From the NCBI RefSeq assembly GCF_022489065.1, contig NZ_JAKVTW010000004.1:1-64000 (forward strand): a stretch of DNA of 64,000 bases, in the 5' to 3' direction. This document shows positions 26,683-35,171 of the stretch, in pieces (position 1 is the stretch's first letter; each line of letters begins with the position of its first letter). Source of the DNA: Vreelandella neptunia (lineage in GTDB: Bacteria > Pseudomonadota > Gammaproteobacteria > Pseudomonadales > Halomonadaceae). The notes beneath the pieces are model-generated. The model had not been told where the DNA came from and did no database searches. It saw only the letters and a list, made by a program, of their open reading frames with translations. A program made the position numbers and the translations under genes.

Positions 26683-27711
26683 CTAGTTGGCAAGGGAATG
26701 GTAAACATCACAGTATTTTTGCGCCATTAAATGCGGGCTGAATAACGTTAAACGATGATGAGCGTTTTCAGCTAGAGCGGCCCTATACTCTTTAGACTCT
26801 GCTAATTGAATAACAGCATCACGTAACGCGATGGCATCGCCAGTTTCTATCAATAACCCTGTCTCTTCATGGCTGATCAGATCAGGTATGCCTCCCACTC
26901 GAGTAGCCACGATCGGGACTTTAGCCTGCATAACATCAAGCAGTACCGAACCTAACCCTTCATTTCGTGACGGAAATGCAAAAAGATCCAACCCTGAAAT
27001 AAAATCGCCAATGTTGGGCTCGAACCCTGCCCACACTACATTAGCTAAATGCTGACTTTCTTGTCGCAGCACATTTTCATCTTCTCCCTGGCCAAAGAAG
27101 ACAAACAGCAGATTTGGATGACTTTTTTGTAATTGAGAAGCTGCATCTAAAATCACGCGCTGTCCTTTGTGACGATCCACCAACGCGCCAATATGACCCA
27201 CAATAAAACGATCAGCATACCTTGATCTAAAATCCCTAGTCACTTGATTATCGGGTATAAAATTAGACATGGCACTAGGAATGACCGGTATGTCGTATTG
27301 AGTCCAATGCATCAATTGTTGCTGAATAATTGATGAAATAGCGACACAGCAGTCAGCATCCCCGTAAAAAAGACGATTAGCCCACTTATCCTTAATTATT
27401 GTATCAACGCGTCGCGTTACCACATAAGGCGTTCGATATAAGCGCTTATGCAACCATGCCCAATGAACTGCTTTAGCTTCGTGTGCGTGTACCACAGAAG
27501 CTTTACCAGCCCGCACATGCCCTGCCAGTTGATGATTAGCATCAACCAGCCTGAGATTAGCAACGTCCTCTAGCTTGTCGCGTAACGGGGAATCGTGGCG
27601 GCACACCAACGTTTGCGCAGCAACTAGATTTTCTAACGACTGGATAAGCAATGCCGTTTGACGTTCACCACCCCGGAAGCCTTTGGCCAAATTGACATGG
27701 ATGATGTGCAA
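26683..27711 (-). CDS. Glycosyltransferase family 4
   Basis: 342-aa GT-B fold enzyme. N-terminal donor/acceptor domain begins IIHVNLAKGFRGGERQTALL; the C-terminal nucleotide-sugar domain has VGHIGALVDRHKGQRVILDAA, FFGQGEDENVLR and FPSRNEGLGSVLLDVMQAKVPIVAT. The usual E-x7-E nucleotide-binding pair reads E-x7-D here, a mild variation. Presumably adds a core sugar to LPS; substrate unknown. It is the first gene of a minus-strand pair with the GT90 gene and is divergent from the GT2 gene at 27798. Confidence 0.85.
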   Translation of the reverse strand: MHIIHVNLAKGFRGGERQTALLIQSLENLVAAQTLVCRHDSPLRDKLEDVANLRLVDANHQLAGHVRAGKASVVHAHEAKAVHWAWLHKRLYRTPYVVTRRVDTIIKDKWANRLFYGDADCCVAISSIIQQQLMHWTQYDIPVIPSAMSNFIPDNQVTRDFRSRYADRFIVGHIGALVDRHKGQRVILDAASQLQKSHPNLLFVFFGQGEDENVLRQESQHLANVVWAGFEPNIGDFISGLDLFAFPSRNEGLGSVLLDVMQAKVPIVATRVGGIPDLISHEETGLLIETGDAIALRDAVIQLAESKEYRAALAENAHHRLTLFSPHLMAQKYCDVYHSLAN

Positions 27712-27797
27712 TAGCGCCTCACTGAAGATTTTGTAAAAATAAAAACGCTACAATAGCACTCTTGATCTATTCTCTCACACTCACAGGATCATCACTT

Positions 27798-28550
27798 ATG
27801 CCTACAGGCGTTAGCGTTGTTATTATCACTCGAAATGCTGCCTCAACGTTACAAAATACGCTGGATGCTGTGCAGTGTTTTGAAAACGTGGTGATTTACG
27901 ATAACGGCTCCACCGATGATACCTTCCGTATTGCGGCGAAATATCCTAACGTTTCACTACATCAAGGTGATTTTCTTGGCTTCGGGCCTACCAAACGTTA
28001 TGCCGTTTCATTAGCCAAGCATGATTGGATACTCTCACTTGATGCCGACGAAGCACCTTCCCCAGAACTCATCGACTCAATCACAAAGTGGATTAACGAC
28101 GCATCACCTAGCGACCTAGGTGAGATCTTGCGCGAAAACTGGATGATGGATCAGCCAGTTCGTTACTCTGGATGGGGTAATGACTGGCTAATTCGGCTAT
28201 TCGATCGTCGCCGTCATAATTTCAACAATGCCATGGTTCACGAAACTATACCCGTGAGCAATATTAGCCGTGTACAACGCTTATCGGGTACTATAAAGCA
28301 TACCGCCGTGACAGATTTGTCGCAGTTTCTAGAAAAAATTAATCGTTACTCAAACATTCGTGCTGAATCTGGAAGGCTAAAGCAGTACTCAGTTCCGGCC
28401 ATTTTTTTCAAAGCAGTTTTTGCTTTTCTGCGAACATATTTCTTTCAGCAGGGCTGGCGCGATGGCTGGAGAGGGTTAGTAATAGCAGTGTCGAATGCCA
28501 ATGGTGTATTTTGGAAATATATGAAAAATTTCTTGAAGACCCACTATTGA
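27798..28550 (+). CDS. Glycosyltransferase family 2 (WaaE/KdtX-like)
   Basis: 250 aa. The GT-A fold begins VSVVIITRNAASTLQNTLDAV; the donor-binding DxD reads LSLDADEAPS (about residue 80). The spacing and the FDRRRHNFNNAMVHET block match the WaaE/KdtX group, which adds beta-1,4-glucose to the first heptose in Klebsiella and Serratia; I infer a similar role. ATG 27798 is chosen over the upstream in-frame start 12 codons before because of an AGGA site and the family N-terminus. First gene of a plus-strand run with the next two. Confidence 0.86.
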   Translation: MPTGVSVVIITRNAASTLQNTLDAVQCFENVVIYDNGSTDDTFRIAAKYPNVSLHQGDFLGFGPTKRYAVSLAKHDWILSLDADEAPSPELIDSITKWINDASPSDLGEILRENWMMDQPVRYSGWGNDWLIRLFDRRRHNFNNAMVHETIPVSNISRVQRLSGTIKHTAVTDLSQFLEKINRYSNIRAESGRLKQYSVPAIFFKAVFAFLRTYFFQQGWRDGWRGLVIAVSNANGVFWKYMKNFLKTHY

Positions 28551-28581
28551 ATTTCAAAAACTTCTGACAACAGGTTTTATC

Positions 28582-29757
28582 ATGGAAGACATACCGACGG
28601 CAGTTATTGCCATCCGAAACTTGAATAAGACGACTGGCGCAGCAAGGATTGCTCTGCAACAAATTTCAATTTTAAAAAGCATGGGGTATCGCGTAACCGT
28701 CATATGTGAAAAAGTTAATAAAAAAACAATTATGTCCTATGGTGCGGATTTAAAAATTATTAAAAAAATTCCGCTAACTAGCTATATAAGACGACTATGG
28801 TTTAGCAGACGTGCTAATGCATGGTGTCAACATAACAAACCCTCTCTTATCATCAGTCATGGTGATATGGAAAGTGCAAATATAATTTTTATGCACAATT
28901 GCGTTGATTTCGCACAAGAAGTAATTTACCCAAACTCAGCTCAACAAAAAAATAGTGTTTCTAAAATACATAACAGAATTTTAAGAAAAAGTAACTACCA
29001 GAAGGTCATTGCTAACTCTCAGTTAATGACTAATGATTTAACTACTCGTTACGCCATTCCAGCTTCCAAAATAAGCGTATTTTACCCAGGCTTTGATTCA
29101 AACCAATTTAATGACTCTAAAAAATCAATATTTAGGCAAAAAAAGCGAGATGAGCTTGGCATTAAAAAAGAAGAAAAGCTCATTGGCTTAATTACTTCCG
29201 GTGATTTCAAAAAAAGAAATTTAGACTTATTCATTGAAATCGCGCGAGATTTAGTAAAAGAAAACAACATTTTGTATCGCTTTTTAGTTATTGGACAGGG
29301 AGAGATAGATACATATAAAGAAAAAACAGTTCGTCTAGGTGTAGACCAATATTTTATATGGAAAAAAACGGTTCCTGAGGTAGAGCAATACTATGCTGCG
29401 TTAGATCTCTTTGTTTTGCCTGCACATATCGAAGAGTTTGGTTGTGTTATATTAGAAGCGATGGCATGTTCCACATTGACGCTGGTATCTGAACGTGTAG
29501 GTGCTGGAGAGCTGCTCAAGGACGGGTTAGAAGATTTAATTGTAAACGGTTATATTTCAGAGCAGTGGGCGATAAAAATTGAGAGCCTCATGCTGAAAGA
29601 CAATACAATTATACACAGCCAACTAGTCGAAACGGCGAGTCATTACACTTACGAGTATCAATATCAAACGCTAAAATCGTTAATTTCAGAACACCTCAAA
29701 GAAAATATCAAGGATGATATATGCAAACCTCATTTAGAGAAATCAAAAAACAAATAA
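28582..29757 (+). CDS. Glycosyltransferase family 4, AT-rich
   Basis: 391-aa GT4 enzyme: N-terminal AIRNLNKTTGAARIALQQISIL, nucleotide-sugar domain with ITSGDFKKRNLDLFIEIA, VIGQGEIDTY and the complete E-x7-E in EEFGCVILEAMA. Base composition is strongly AT-rich with Lys/Asn/Ile abundance unlike the genome average, a sign of recent transfer or of a variable core cassette. Its 3' end overlaps the YrbL-like gene by 37 bases. Target sugar unknown. Confidence 0.85.
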   Translation: MEDIPTAVIAIRNLNKTTGAARIALQQISILKSMGYRVTVICEKVNKKTIMSYGADLKIIKKIPLTSYIRRLWFSRRANAWCQHNKPSLIISHGDMESANIIFMHNCVDFAQEVIYPNSAQQKNSVSKIHNRILRKSNYQKVIANSQLMTNDLTTRYAIPASKISVFYPGFDSNQFNDSKKSIFRQKKRDELGIKKEEKLIGLITSGDFKKRNLDLFIEIARDLVKENNILYRFLVIGQGEIDTYKEKTVRLGVDQYFIWKKTVPEVEQYYAALDLFVLPAHIEEFGCVILEAMACSTLTLVSERVGAGELLKDGLEDLIVNGYISEQWAIKIESLMLKDNTIIHSQLVETASHYTYEYQYQTLKSLISEHLKENIKDDICKPHLEKSKNK

Positions 29758-30440
29758 AGAGTAGTGAAAAAATAATTTTGAACGATAGTAGTATTTTATC
29801 CTATGGTTCAAATCGAGTCTGTTATTTAGATGAGTCCAATCCTTCAAAAATAATTAAAGTTGCTAGGCACCCTGAAAGCTGGAAAAAAGATCATCGACAG
29901 AGCTTTTCTGAGTGGTATGTATCAAAATCTATTGCTTCTACTAATTCTGATTGTTTAATTAGTCAATGTCAAAGCTGGGTAAGAACGAACAAAGGACCTG
30001 GATTAGTTGTCGAAAGAATTGTTGACGACCATGGCCAGTCTATTACTTTGCGCAAGCTTTTATTTAGAAGAGAACTCAACGTTGAGCGTGCCTTGTTGTT
30101 AGTAGAAAAAATCATTTATAATTTTTCTGTTAATGGTGTTCCGGCATCTGATTTTAATATAGATAATTTTGTCATTGAGGGTGAGCACGCTAATAATAAG
30201 CTGGTTATGATTGATGGTTTCTCTCCAAAAAAAATCAATCTAAAAACATGGTTACTTTTGCATAGTAAAATATTGTCGAATCGCTATACCAAGCGGAAGT
30301 GGCGCCAAACAAAAACTAGATTTACCTACTGTGCGCAAAAAGTTTATGCTGGTGATTATAATTTTGCCGCAGCCATGCCTCTGAGTGGTGCTTCAAAAGG
30401 ATCGCCAAGCATCAAACCGTCATGCTCTAATATTAATTAA
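29721..30440 (+). CDS. YrbL-family kinase-like protein
   Basis: 239 aa resembling the YrbL family (PhoP-regulated protein of E. coli, function unresolved). Matches are YGSNRVCYLDESNPSKIIKVA (residues about 28-48), GPGLVVERIVDDHGQSITL, the kinase-like DFNIDNFVIE and LVMIDGF, and the C-terminal RYTKRKWRQT. The fold is probably kinase-like, but the catalytic HxD/HGD is not seen (the loop is PASDFNIDN), so activity is doubtful. Translation overlaps the GT4 gene by 37 bases. In this setting it may modify or regulate the LPS core; this is inference. Confidence 0.75.
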   Translation: MQTSFREIKKQIKSSEKIILNDSSILSYGSNRVCYLDESNPSKIIKVARHPESWKKDHRQSFSEWYVSKSIASTNSDCLISQCQSWVRTNKGPGLVVERIVDDHGQSITLRKLLFRRELNVERALLLVEKIIYNFSVNGVPASDFNIDNFVIEGEHANNKLVMIDGFSPKKINLKTWLLLHSKILSNRYTKRKWRQTKTRFTYCAQKVYAGDYNFAAAMPLSGASKGSPSIKPSCSNIN

Positions 30441-30464
30441 CTCGTCTTATAATGTAGGCTAAAT

Positions 30465-32108
30465 ATGAATCCTCGTGCTATTCGAAAAATAGCGATCATC
30501 ACTATTGGCCTCTGCCTAGGCTATACCGCTACGGTGCTGACCCGCCTGCCTTGGTGGACGCTATTTTTTGTAGCAGCCGTGTGGATTGGTGTGGGCTTGA
30601 AGCTGCGCTGGGGCCACCCGGCTAACGCTCGTTACCGTAAAATGTGGCCTTGGTCGCTGTTGCCGCTGAGCCTATGGGGTGTTTACGTTTACCTAGCAGA
30701 TAGTTTCGGCATCGTCGATCTAGGCGCGGTGTTTTTTCATCTTCAAGCAGGCATGGCCGAGCACGGTGGCGCCGGTAAGATGATTACCGCTGTGCTTTAT
30801 ACGCTAATCATGATTGGAGTGCTGGCAGCGGTAACGTGGCTATCACGTCACGACCAGCGCTGGCGGTTAGCTGAACGCTTTTTCGCTATTCTGCTACTGG
30901 CGAGCAATCCGCTACTGTTTGGCCTGGGTCAACGCAGCGCTGCGATAGTCACAGATGATGGCGCATGGCTGGATCGTCGCTATAAGACACCTCCTACTGA
31001 GGAACTGAGAGACGCCCCCAACTTGCTTCTCTTGTATCTAGAAAGCATTGAGCGTACTTACTCCAACGATCTGTTCGGGGATGCCTACGCCCATCTTAAT
31101 ACGCTGGGTGAACGAGGAGCGGTGTTTGAGGGTGTTCGTCAGATGGATAACACTGGTTGGACAATGGCGGGCATGATTGCCAGCCAATGTGGCGTGCCGC
31201 TGATGCCAGCTGGACTTCTCCACGACAGCCAGTTTGACCCTCTGTCCAAGGTGGTTCCGGGGGTTGACTGCCTGGGGGACATACTCGCCTCACAGGGTTA
31301 CCGTCTGAGCTATTTGGGCGGTGCCAGTACTCAGTTTGCTGGTAAAGGTCTGTTCTACCGTGGCCACCAATTCAATACGGTAAAAGGGCGTGAAGATTTA
31401 GAACCCCTGTTAGAGGATCCTGAGTATGTGAATAGCTGGGGCCTTTATGACGACACCCTTTATGATATTACTGCAGACGAAATTCGTCGCCTGAATCAAG
31501 AAGATAACGGCCCATGGGGGGTGGTTAGCCTTAACCTAGCAGGCCATGCACCTAACGGTTATCCCTCTCAATCGTGTATGGATCGGCAAGGCGAGTTTGA
31601 TGGTCAGGATATTCTTTACTCGGTGGAGTGCTCTACGTGGCTGGCCAGGGACTTAATTGAGCGCTTAGAAAGCGAGGGTCTTCTCGATAATACTCTTGTT
31701 GTTGTGCTCAGCGACCATCTGACAATGCGGGTTTCGGTGTGGGATCAATTGACGGCGTTAGACCGCGATAACACGCTGATTATGTTGGGTGAAGATATCC
31801 AGCCACAGCGCATTCGCCGGGACGCCACCATGGTGGATGTTTTCCCCACTCTGTTGGATGCGCTAGGGTTCCGCTTAGAGGGCAATCGTGCCGGGCTAGG
31901 CACGTCTCTGTTCAGCGATAATAATACGCTGGTAGAGGCTCACGGCATTGAGGTGCTTAATGAGCGCTTGCGGGAAGAGACGGCACTACAGCATCGCCTT
32001 TGGGAAGGCATTGCACCCCAGCGCCGAGAGTCTGACGTGCCCACGTCTCAAGAGCAAACAGTAGAAACACCTGCCGACCTAGCAGATGAAATTGAGCTCA
32101 CCCATTAG
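30465..32108 (+). CDS. OpgB/MdoB-like phosphoglycerol transferase (sulfatase fold)
   Basis: 547 aa with four N-terminal membrane segments (about residues 8-150) and a periplasmic alkaline-phosphatase/sulfatase domain. The match is to E. coli MdoB: YLESIERTYSNDLFGD, the nucleophile Thr region NTGWTMAGMIASQCGVPL, DCLGDILASQGY, WGLYDDTLYD and VVLSDHLTM. MdoB moves phosphoglycerol from phosphatidylglycerol to osmoregulated glucans. This one lacks the long C-terminal domain of MdoB (763 aa). Located at the end of the LPS cassette, it may decorate the core instead. GC content returns to the host level here. It overlaps the convergent waaF by 11 bases. Confidence 0.82.
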   Translation: MNPRAIRKIAIITIGLCLGYTATVLTRLPWWTLFFVAAVWIGVGLKLRWGHPANARYRKMWPWSLLPLSLWGVYVYLADSFGIVDLGAVFFHLQAGMAEHGGAGKMITAVLYTLIMIGVLAAVTWLSRHDQRWRLAERFFAILLLASNPLLFGLGQRSAAIVTDDGAWLDRRYKTPPTEELRDAPNLLLLYLESIERTYSNDLFGDAYAHLNTLGERGAVFEGVRQMDNTGWTMAGMIASQCGVPLMPAGLLHDSQFDPLSKVVPGVDCLGDILASQGYRLSYLGGASTQFAGKGLFYRGHQFNTVKGREDLEPLLEDPEYVNSWGLYDDTLYDITADEIRRLNQEDNGPWGVVSLNLAGHAPNGYPSQSCMDRQGEFDGQDILYSVECSTWLARDLIERLESEGLLDNTLVVVLSDHLTMRVSVWDQLTALDRDNTLIMLGEDIQPQRIRRDATMVDVFPTLLDALGFRLEGNRAGLGTSLFSDNNTLVEAHGIEVLNERLREETALQHRLWEGIAPQRRESDVPTSQEQTVETPADLADEIELTH

Positions 32109-33141
32109 CTATCAGGGTCTCCCGTTGATGAGCAGCGTGTATCTGTTGGTAAACCTGATCAACGCTCAGATGGTTGAGGCAGTTGGTATGCCCCAGTGGG
32201 CACGTCCGCTGAAAACAGGGGGAGCAGGAGAGCGCCAGATAATGAATGACCGCATTATCCGTCAGCGGCGGTGTGTAGGCCGGCGATGAAGAGCCGTACA
32301 GCGCATGAATGCGTACCCCAACCGCGGCGGCCACATGCATCAAACCCGAGTCATTAGTGACTACTTGCTGACAATCTGCCAGCAAATCAACGGCATCGGC
32401 CAACTGCGTTTTACCGCACAAGTTATGCGCATGGGAAAGGCCGTGGGTGATCTCTTCTCCCGCCGGATCATCCTTTGCCCCGCCCAACACGCGTACCTCA
32501 AAACCATCTTCTACCAGACGTTTGGCTAACGTATGAAAATAACTAATCGGCCACTGCTTGGCGGGGCCGTACTCAGCGCCGGGCATCATGCCAATAGCTA
32601 TGCGCGATGAAAGTGAATGCGTCAGCCGTAAATTAACAAGATTATCTCGGTCAATCTGCAGGCGGGGTTTAGGTAGTGCAAAATCACCGCTAGTCGCTTC
32701 TTCAAGGGGTAAACCCAGCGACACAAAACGCTTTACCGTTTGATCGAGCACCTGCTTATCGAGCTTACGACGCTCCTTAAGAAGGCCATATCGATGCTCG
32801 CCTATGAAACCGACTCGCTCAGGGATACGTGCCATAAAGGGCACCAGTGCCGCCTTCCACGAACGGGGTAGCACAATGGCACGGTCAAAACGTCCGCGTA
32901 GACGCGCTGCTAGTTCGCGACGGCTAGCCAAGCCAAACTCACCGTGGCCAACCGCCAGCGGCAGCACCTCATCCACCTCGGGCATACGTTCCAAAATAGG
33001 CTGTGACCATGCCGGTGCCACCACACCAATCGTGGCGCTTGGCTGGCGGGCTTTTAAGGTCATAAACAGGCTTTGAGCCATGACCATATCGCCGACCCAC
33101 GAAGGGCCAATCACCAGCAAACGCTGAGCTGAGTTAGCCAT
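32098..33141 (-). CDS. waaF: ADP-heptose:LPS heptosyltransferase II
   Basis: GT9 enzyme adding the second heptose to the inner core. 347 aa with [19 protein letters not shown] at the start (catalytic Asp in VGDMV), the acceptor segment and the ADP-heptose site [14 protein letters not shown] (about 205-218), [15 protein letters not shown] and [14 protein letters not shown]. These signatures are typical of WaaF. Its ATG lies eight bases inside the hldD 3' end, so the pair is a coupled hldD-waaF operon. Confidence 0.94.
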   Translation of the reverse strand: MANSAQRLLVIGPSWVGDMVMAQSLFMTLKARQPSATIGVVAPAWSQPILERMPEVDEVLPLAVGHGEFGLASRRELAARLRGRFDRAIVLPRSWKAALVPFMARIPERVGFIGEHRYGLLKERRKLDKQVLDQTVKRFVSLGLPLEEATSGDFALPKPRLQIDRDNLVNLRLTHSLSSRIAIGMMPGAEYGPAKQWPISYFHTLAKRLVEDGFEVRVLGGAKDDPAGEEITHGLSHAHNLCGKTQLADAVDLLADCQQVVTNDSGLMHVAAAVGVRIHALYGSSSPAYTPPLTDNAVIHYLALSCSPCFQRTCPLGHTNCLNHLSVDQVYQQIHAAHQRETLIANG

Positions 33142-34090
33142 TTAGCCACCCCAAGTAGGCCTTCACCCCTTGAGCCACAGTTTTAAACTCCACATCGCAG
33201 CCACTCTCGCGTAACTGGCTAATATCGGCACGGGTATAACTCTGATAACGCCCTTTCAACTCTTCTGGGAAAGCAATGTAGTCGATCTCACCTTTAGCGT
33301 AGAAATCGATGACAGACTCGCCAATCGCTTTAAACGGCTCAGCGCGACCAGTGCCAAGATTAAAGATACCTGACTTGTCAGGATGGTCTAAAAACCAAAG
33401 ATTTACATCGACCACATCACCAACATAAACGAAATCGCGGCTCTGCATACCCGCTTCATAACCCCCGTAAGCGCCAAATAGCTTCAGGGTTTCGCCATTA
33501 CGAATTTGCAGATGATTGTGGTATGCCACGCTGGCCATCTTGCCCTTATGCTGTTCACGCGGGCCATACACATTGAAATAGCGAAAACCCACCACCTGAG
33601 TCGTTAATTCATTCCAACGCGAACGCACATGCTGATCAAACAGCAGCTTTGAGTAACCGTATACGTTGAGTGGCTTTTCACACTCGGGTACCTCTTTAAA
33701 TACTTCGCTGCCGCCATAGGTGGCAGCTGACGAGGCGTATAGAAAGGGAATGCCCTGCTGCTCACAGTAGTTAAGCAGCACTTTGGAGTATTCAAAGTTA
33801 TTTTCCATCATGTAGTGGCCATCCCATTCGGTAGTATCCGAGCAGGCGCCTTCGTGAAAAATCGCTTCAATCCTGGGTAAATCGACGCTTTCGCCCTTGA
33901 GAGCTGCTTTTACCCTGGCAAGGAAATCATCTTTATCCAGATAATCCGCCAGCGTGCAGTCAGCTAAGTTGACGAATTTGGTGCCATCACGCAGGTCATC
34001 GACCACCATTACATCGTTTCGACCACGGGCGTTCAGTGCTTTAACTAAGTTGGCGCCGATAAAACCGGCACCGCCTGTTACGACAATCAT
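33134..34090 (-). CDS. hldD: ADP-L-glycero-D-manno-heptose 6-epimerase
   Basis: Last enzyme of ADP-heptose synthesis, a short-chain dehydrogenase-type NADP epimerase. The 318-aa protein begins [19 protein letters not shown] (dinucleotide fold), has the catalytic YxxxK in [10 protein letters not shown] and the family stretch [19 protein letters not shown]. The ORF is open 17 codons further, but ATG 34090 has a strong AAGGAG site. It is upstream of waaF and divergent from glyQ. Confidence 0.95.
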   Translation of the reverse strand: MIVVTGGAGFIGANLVKALNARGRNDVMVVDDLRDGTKFVNLADCTLADYLDKDDFLARVKAALKGESVDLPRIEAIFHEGACSDTTEWDGHYMMENNFEYSKVLLNYCEQQGIPFLYASSAATYGGSEVFKEVPECEKPLNVYGYSKLLFDQHVRSRWNELTTQVVGFRYFNVYGPREQHKGKMASVAYHNHLQIRNGETLKLFGAYGGYEAGMQSRDFVYVGDVVDVNLWFLDHPDKSGIFNLGTGRAEPFKAIGESVIDFYAKGEIDYIAFPEELKGRYQSYTRADISQLRESGCDVEFKTVAQGVKAYLGWLNG

Positions 34091-34199
34091 GCTGTTCTCC
34101 TTACCTAAAGCGGCTTGTTGGCATACTTGCCTATAACCCATCTGCCTAGGATTGTATACTTGACGCCTTATGAATTCATGGCCAACGGTGCTTTCCGCG

Positions 34200-35171
34200 A
34201 TGAGTGTCTCGACAAACCAATCGACACCCGATGTGTCGACCTTTCAGGGCTTGATCCTTGCTCTGCAGCAGTACTGGGCAGAACAGGGCTGTGTCATCCT
34301 TCAGCCGCTCGATATGGAAGTCGGCGCGGGCACCTTCCACCCCGCCACCTTCCTGCGGGCAATTGGTCCCGAAACCTGGAACGCTGCCTATGTGCAACCT
34401 TCCCGCCGCCCTACTGACGGCCGCTATGGCGAAAACCCTAACCGCCTACAGCACTACTACCAGTTCCAGGTAGTGATGAAGCCATCGCCGAGCAACCTTC
34501 AGGATCTTTATCTTGGATCGCTTAAACGCCTCGGACTTGATCCGCTGATTCACGACGTTCGCTTTGTCGAAGATAACTGGGAATCCCCTACCCTGGGCGC
34601 CTGGGGCCTAGGCTGGGAAATCTGGTTAAACGGCATGGAAGTCACCCAGTTTACCTACTTCCAGCAAGCCGGGGGTATAGAATGCTACCCGGTCACCGGC
34701 GAACTGACCTATGGACTTGAGCGTATCGCCATGTACTTGCAGGACGTCGACAGTGTTTATGACCTCGTTTGGGCCATTGCCCCCGATGGCAGCAAAGTTT
34801 CTTACGGCGACGTCTATCTGCAAAACGAGCGCGAACAGTCTGCCTACAATTTCGAACATGCCGATGTGGATCAGCTGTTCGGCGCTTTTGACCACCAGGA
34901 ACAAGAGTGCGGCAAACTGCTCGCTGCCAGCCTACCGCTGCCCGCCTACGAGCAAGTATTGAAAGCATCGCATACGTTCAACCTGCTGGATGCTCGCCAC
35001 GCTATTTCGGTCACCGAGCGTCAGCGCTTCATTCTGCGCGTTCGTACCATGGCCCGCGATGTAGCCACCGCCTACTTTGAGTCGCGTAAAGCAGAAGGTT
35101 TCCCTATGGCGCCAGAAAATCTTCGCCGGGAACTGTTACAAGAGCTACTCGCCGACCAGGGAGACGACTAA
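34200..35171 (+). CDS. glyQ: Glycine-tRNA ligase alpha subunit
   Basis: Catalytic class II subunit of the bacterial tetrameric GlyRS. The 323-aa protein (333 if started at 34170) has the conserved block [53 protein letters not shown] and [23 protein letters not shown] motif 3. Neither possible ATG has a strong ribosome site; 34200 agrees better with family lengths (about 300-320). The stop codon overlaps the glyS start by one base (TAATG). Confidence 0.95.
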   Translation: MSVSTNQSTPDVSTFQGLILALQQYWAEQGCVILQPLDMEVGAGTFHPATFLRAIGPETWNAAYVQPSRRPTDGRYGENPNRLQHYYQFQVVMKPSPSNLQDLYLGSLKRLGLDPLIHDVRFVEDNWESPTLGAWGLGWEIWLNGMEVTQFTYFQQAGGIECYPVTGELTYGLERIAMYLQDVDSVYDLVWAIAPDGSKVSYGDVYLQNEREQSAYNFEHADVDQLFGAFDHQEQECGKLLAASLPLPAYEQVLKASHTFNLLDARHAISVTERQRFILRVRTMARDVATAYFESRKAEGFPMAPENLRRELLQELLADQGDD

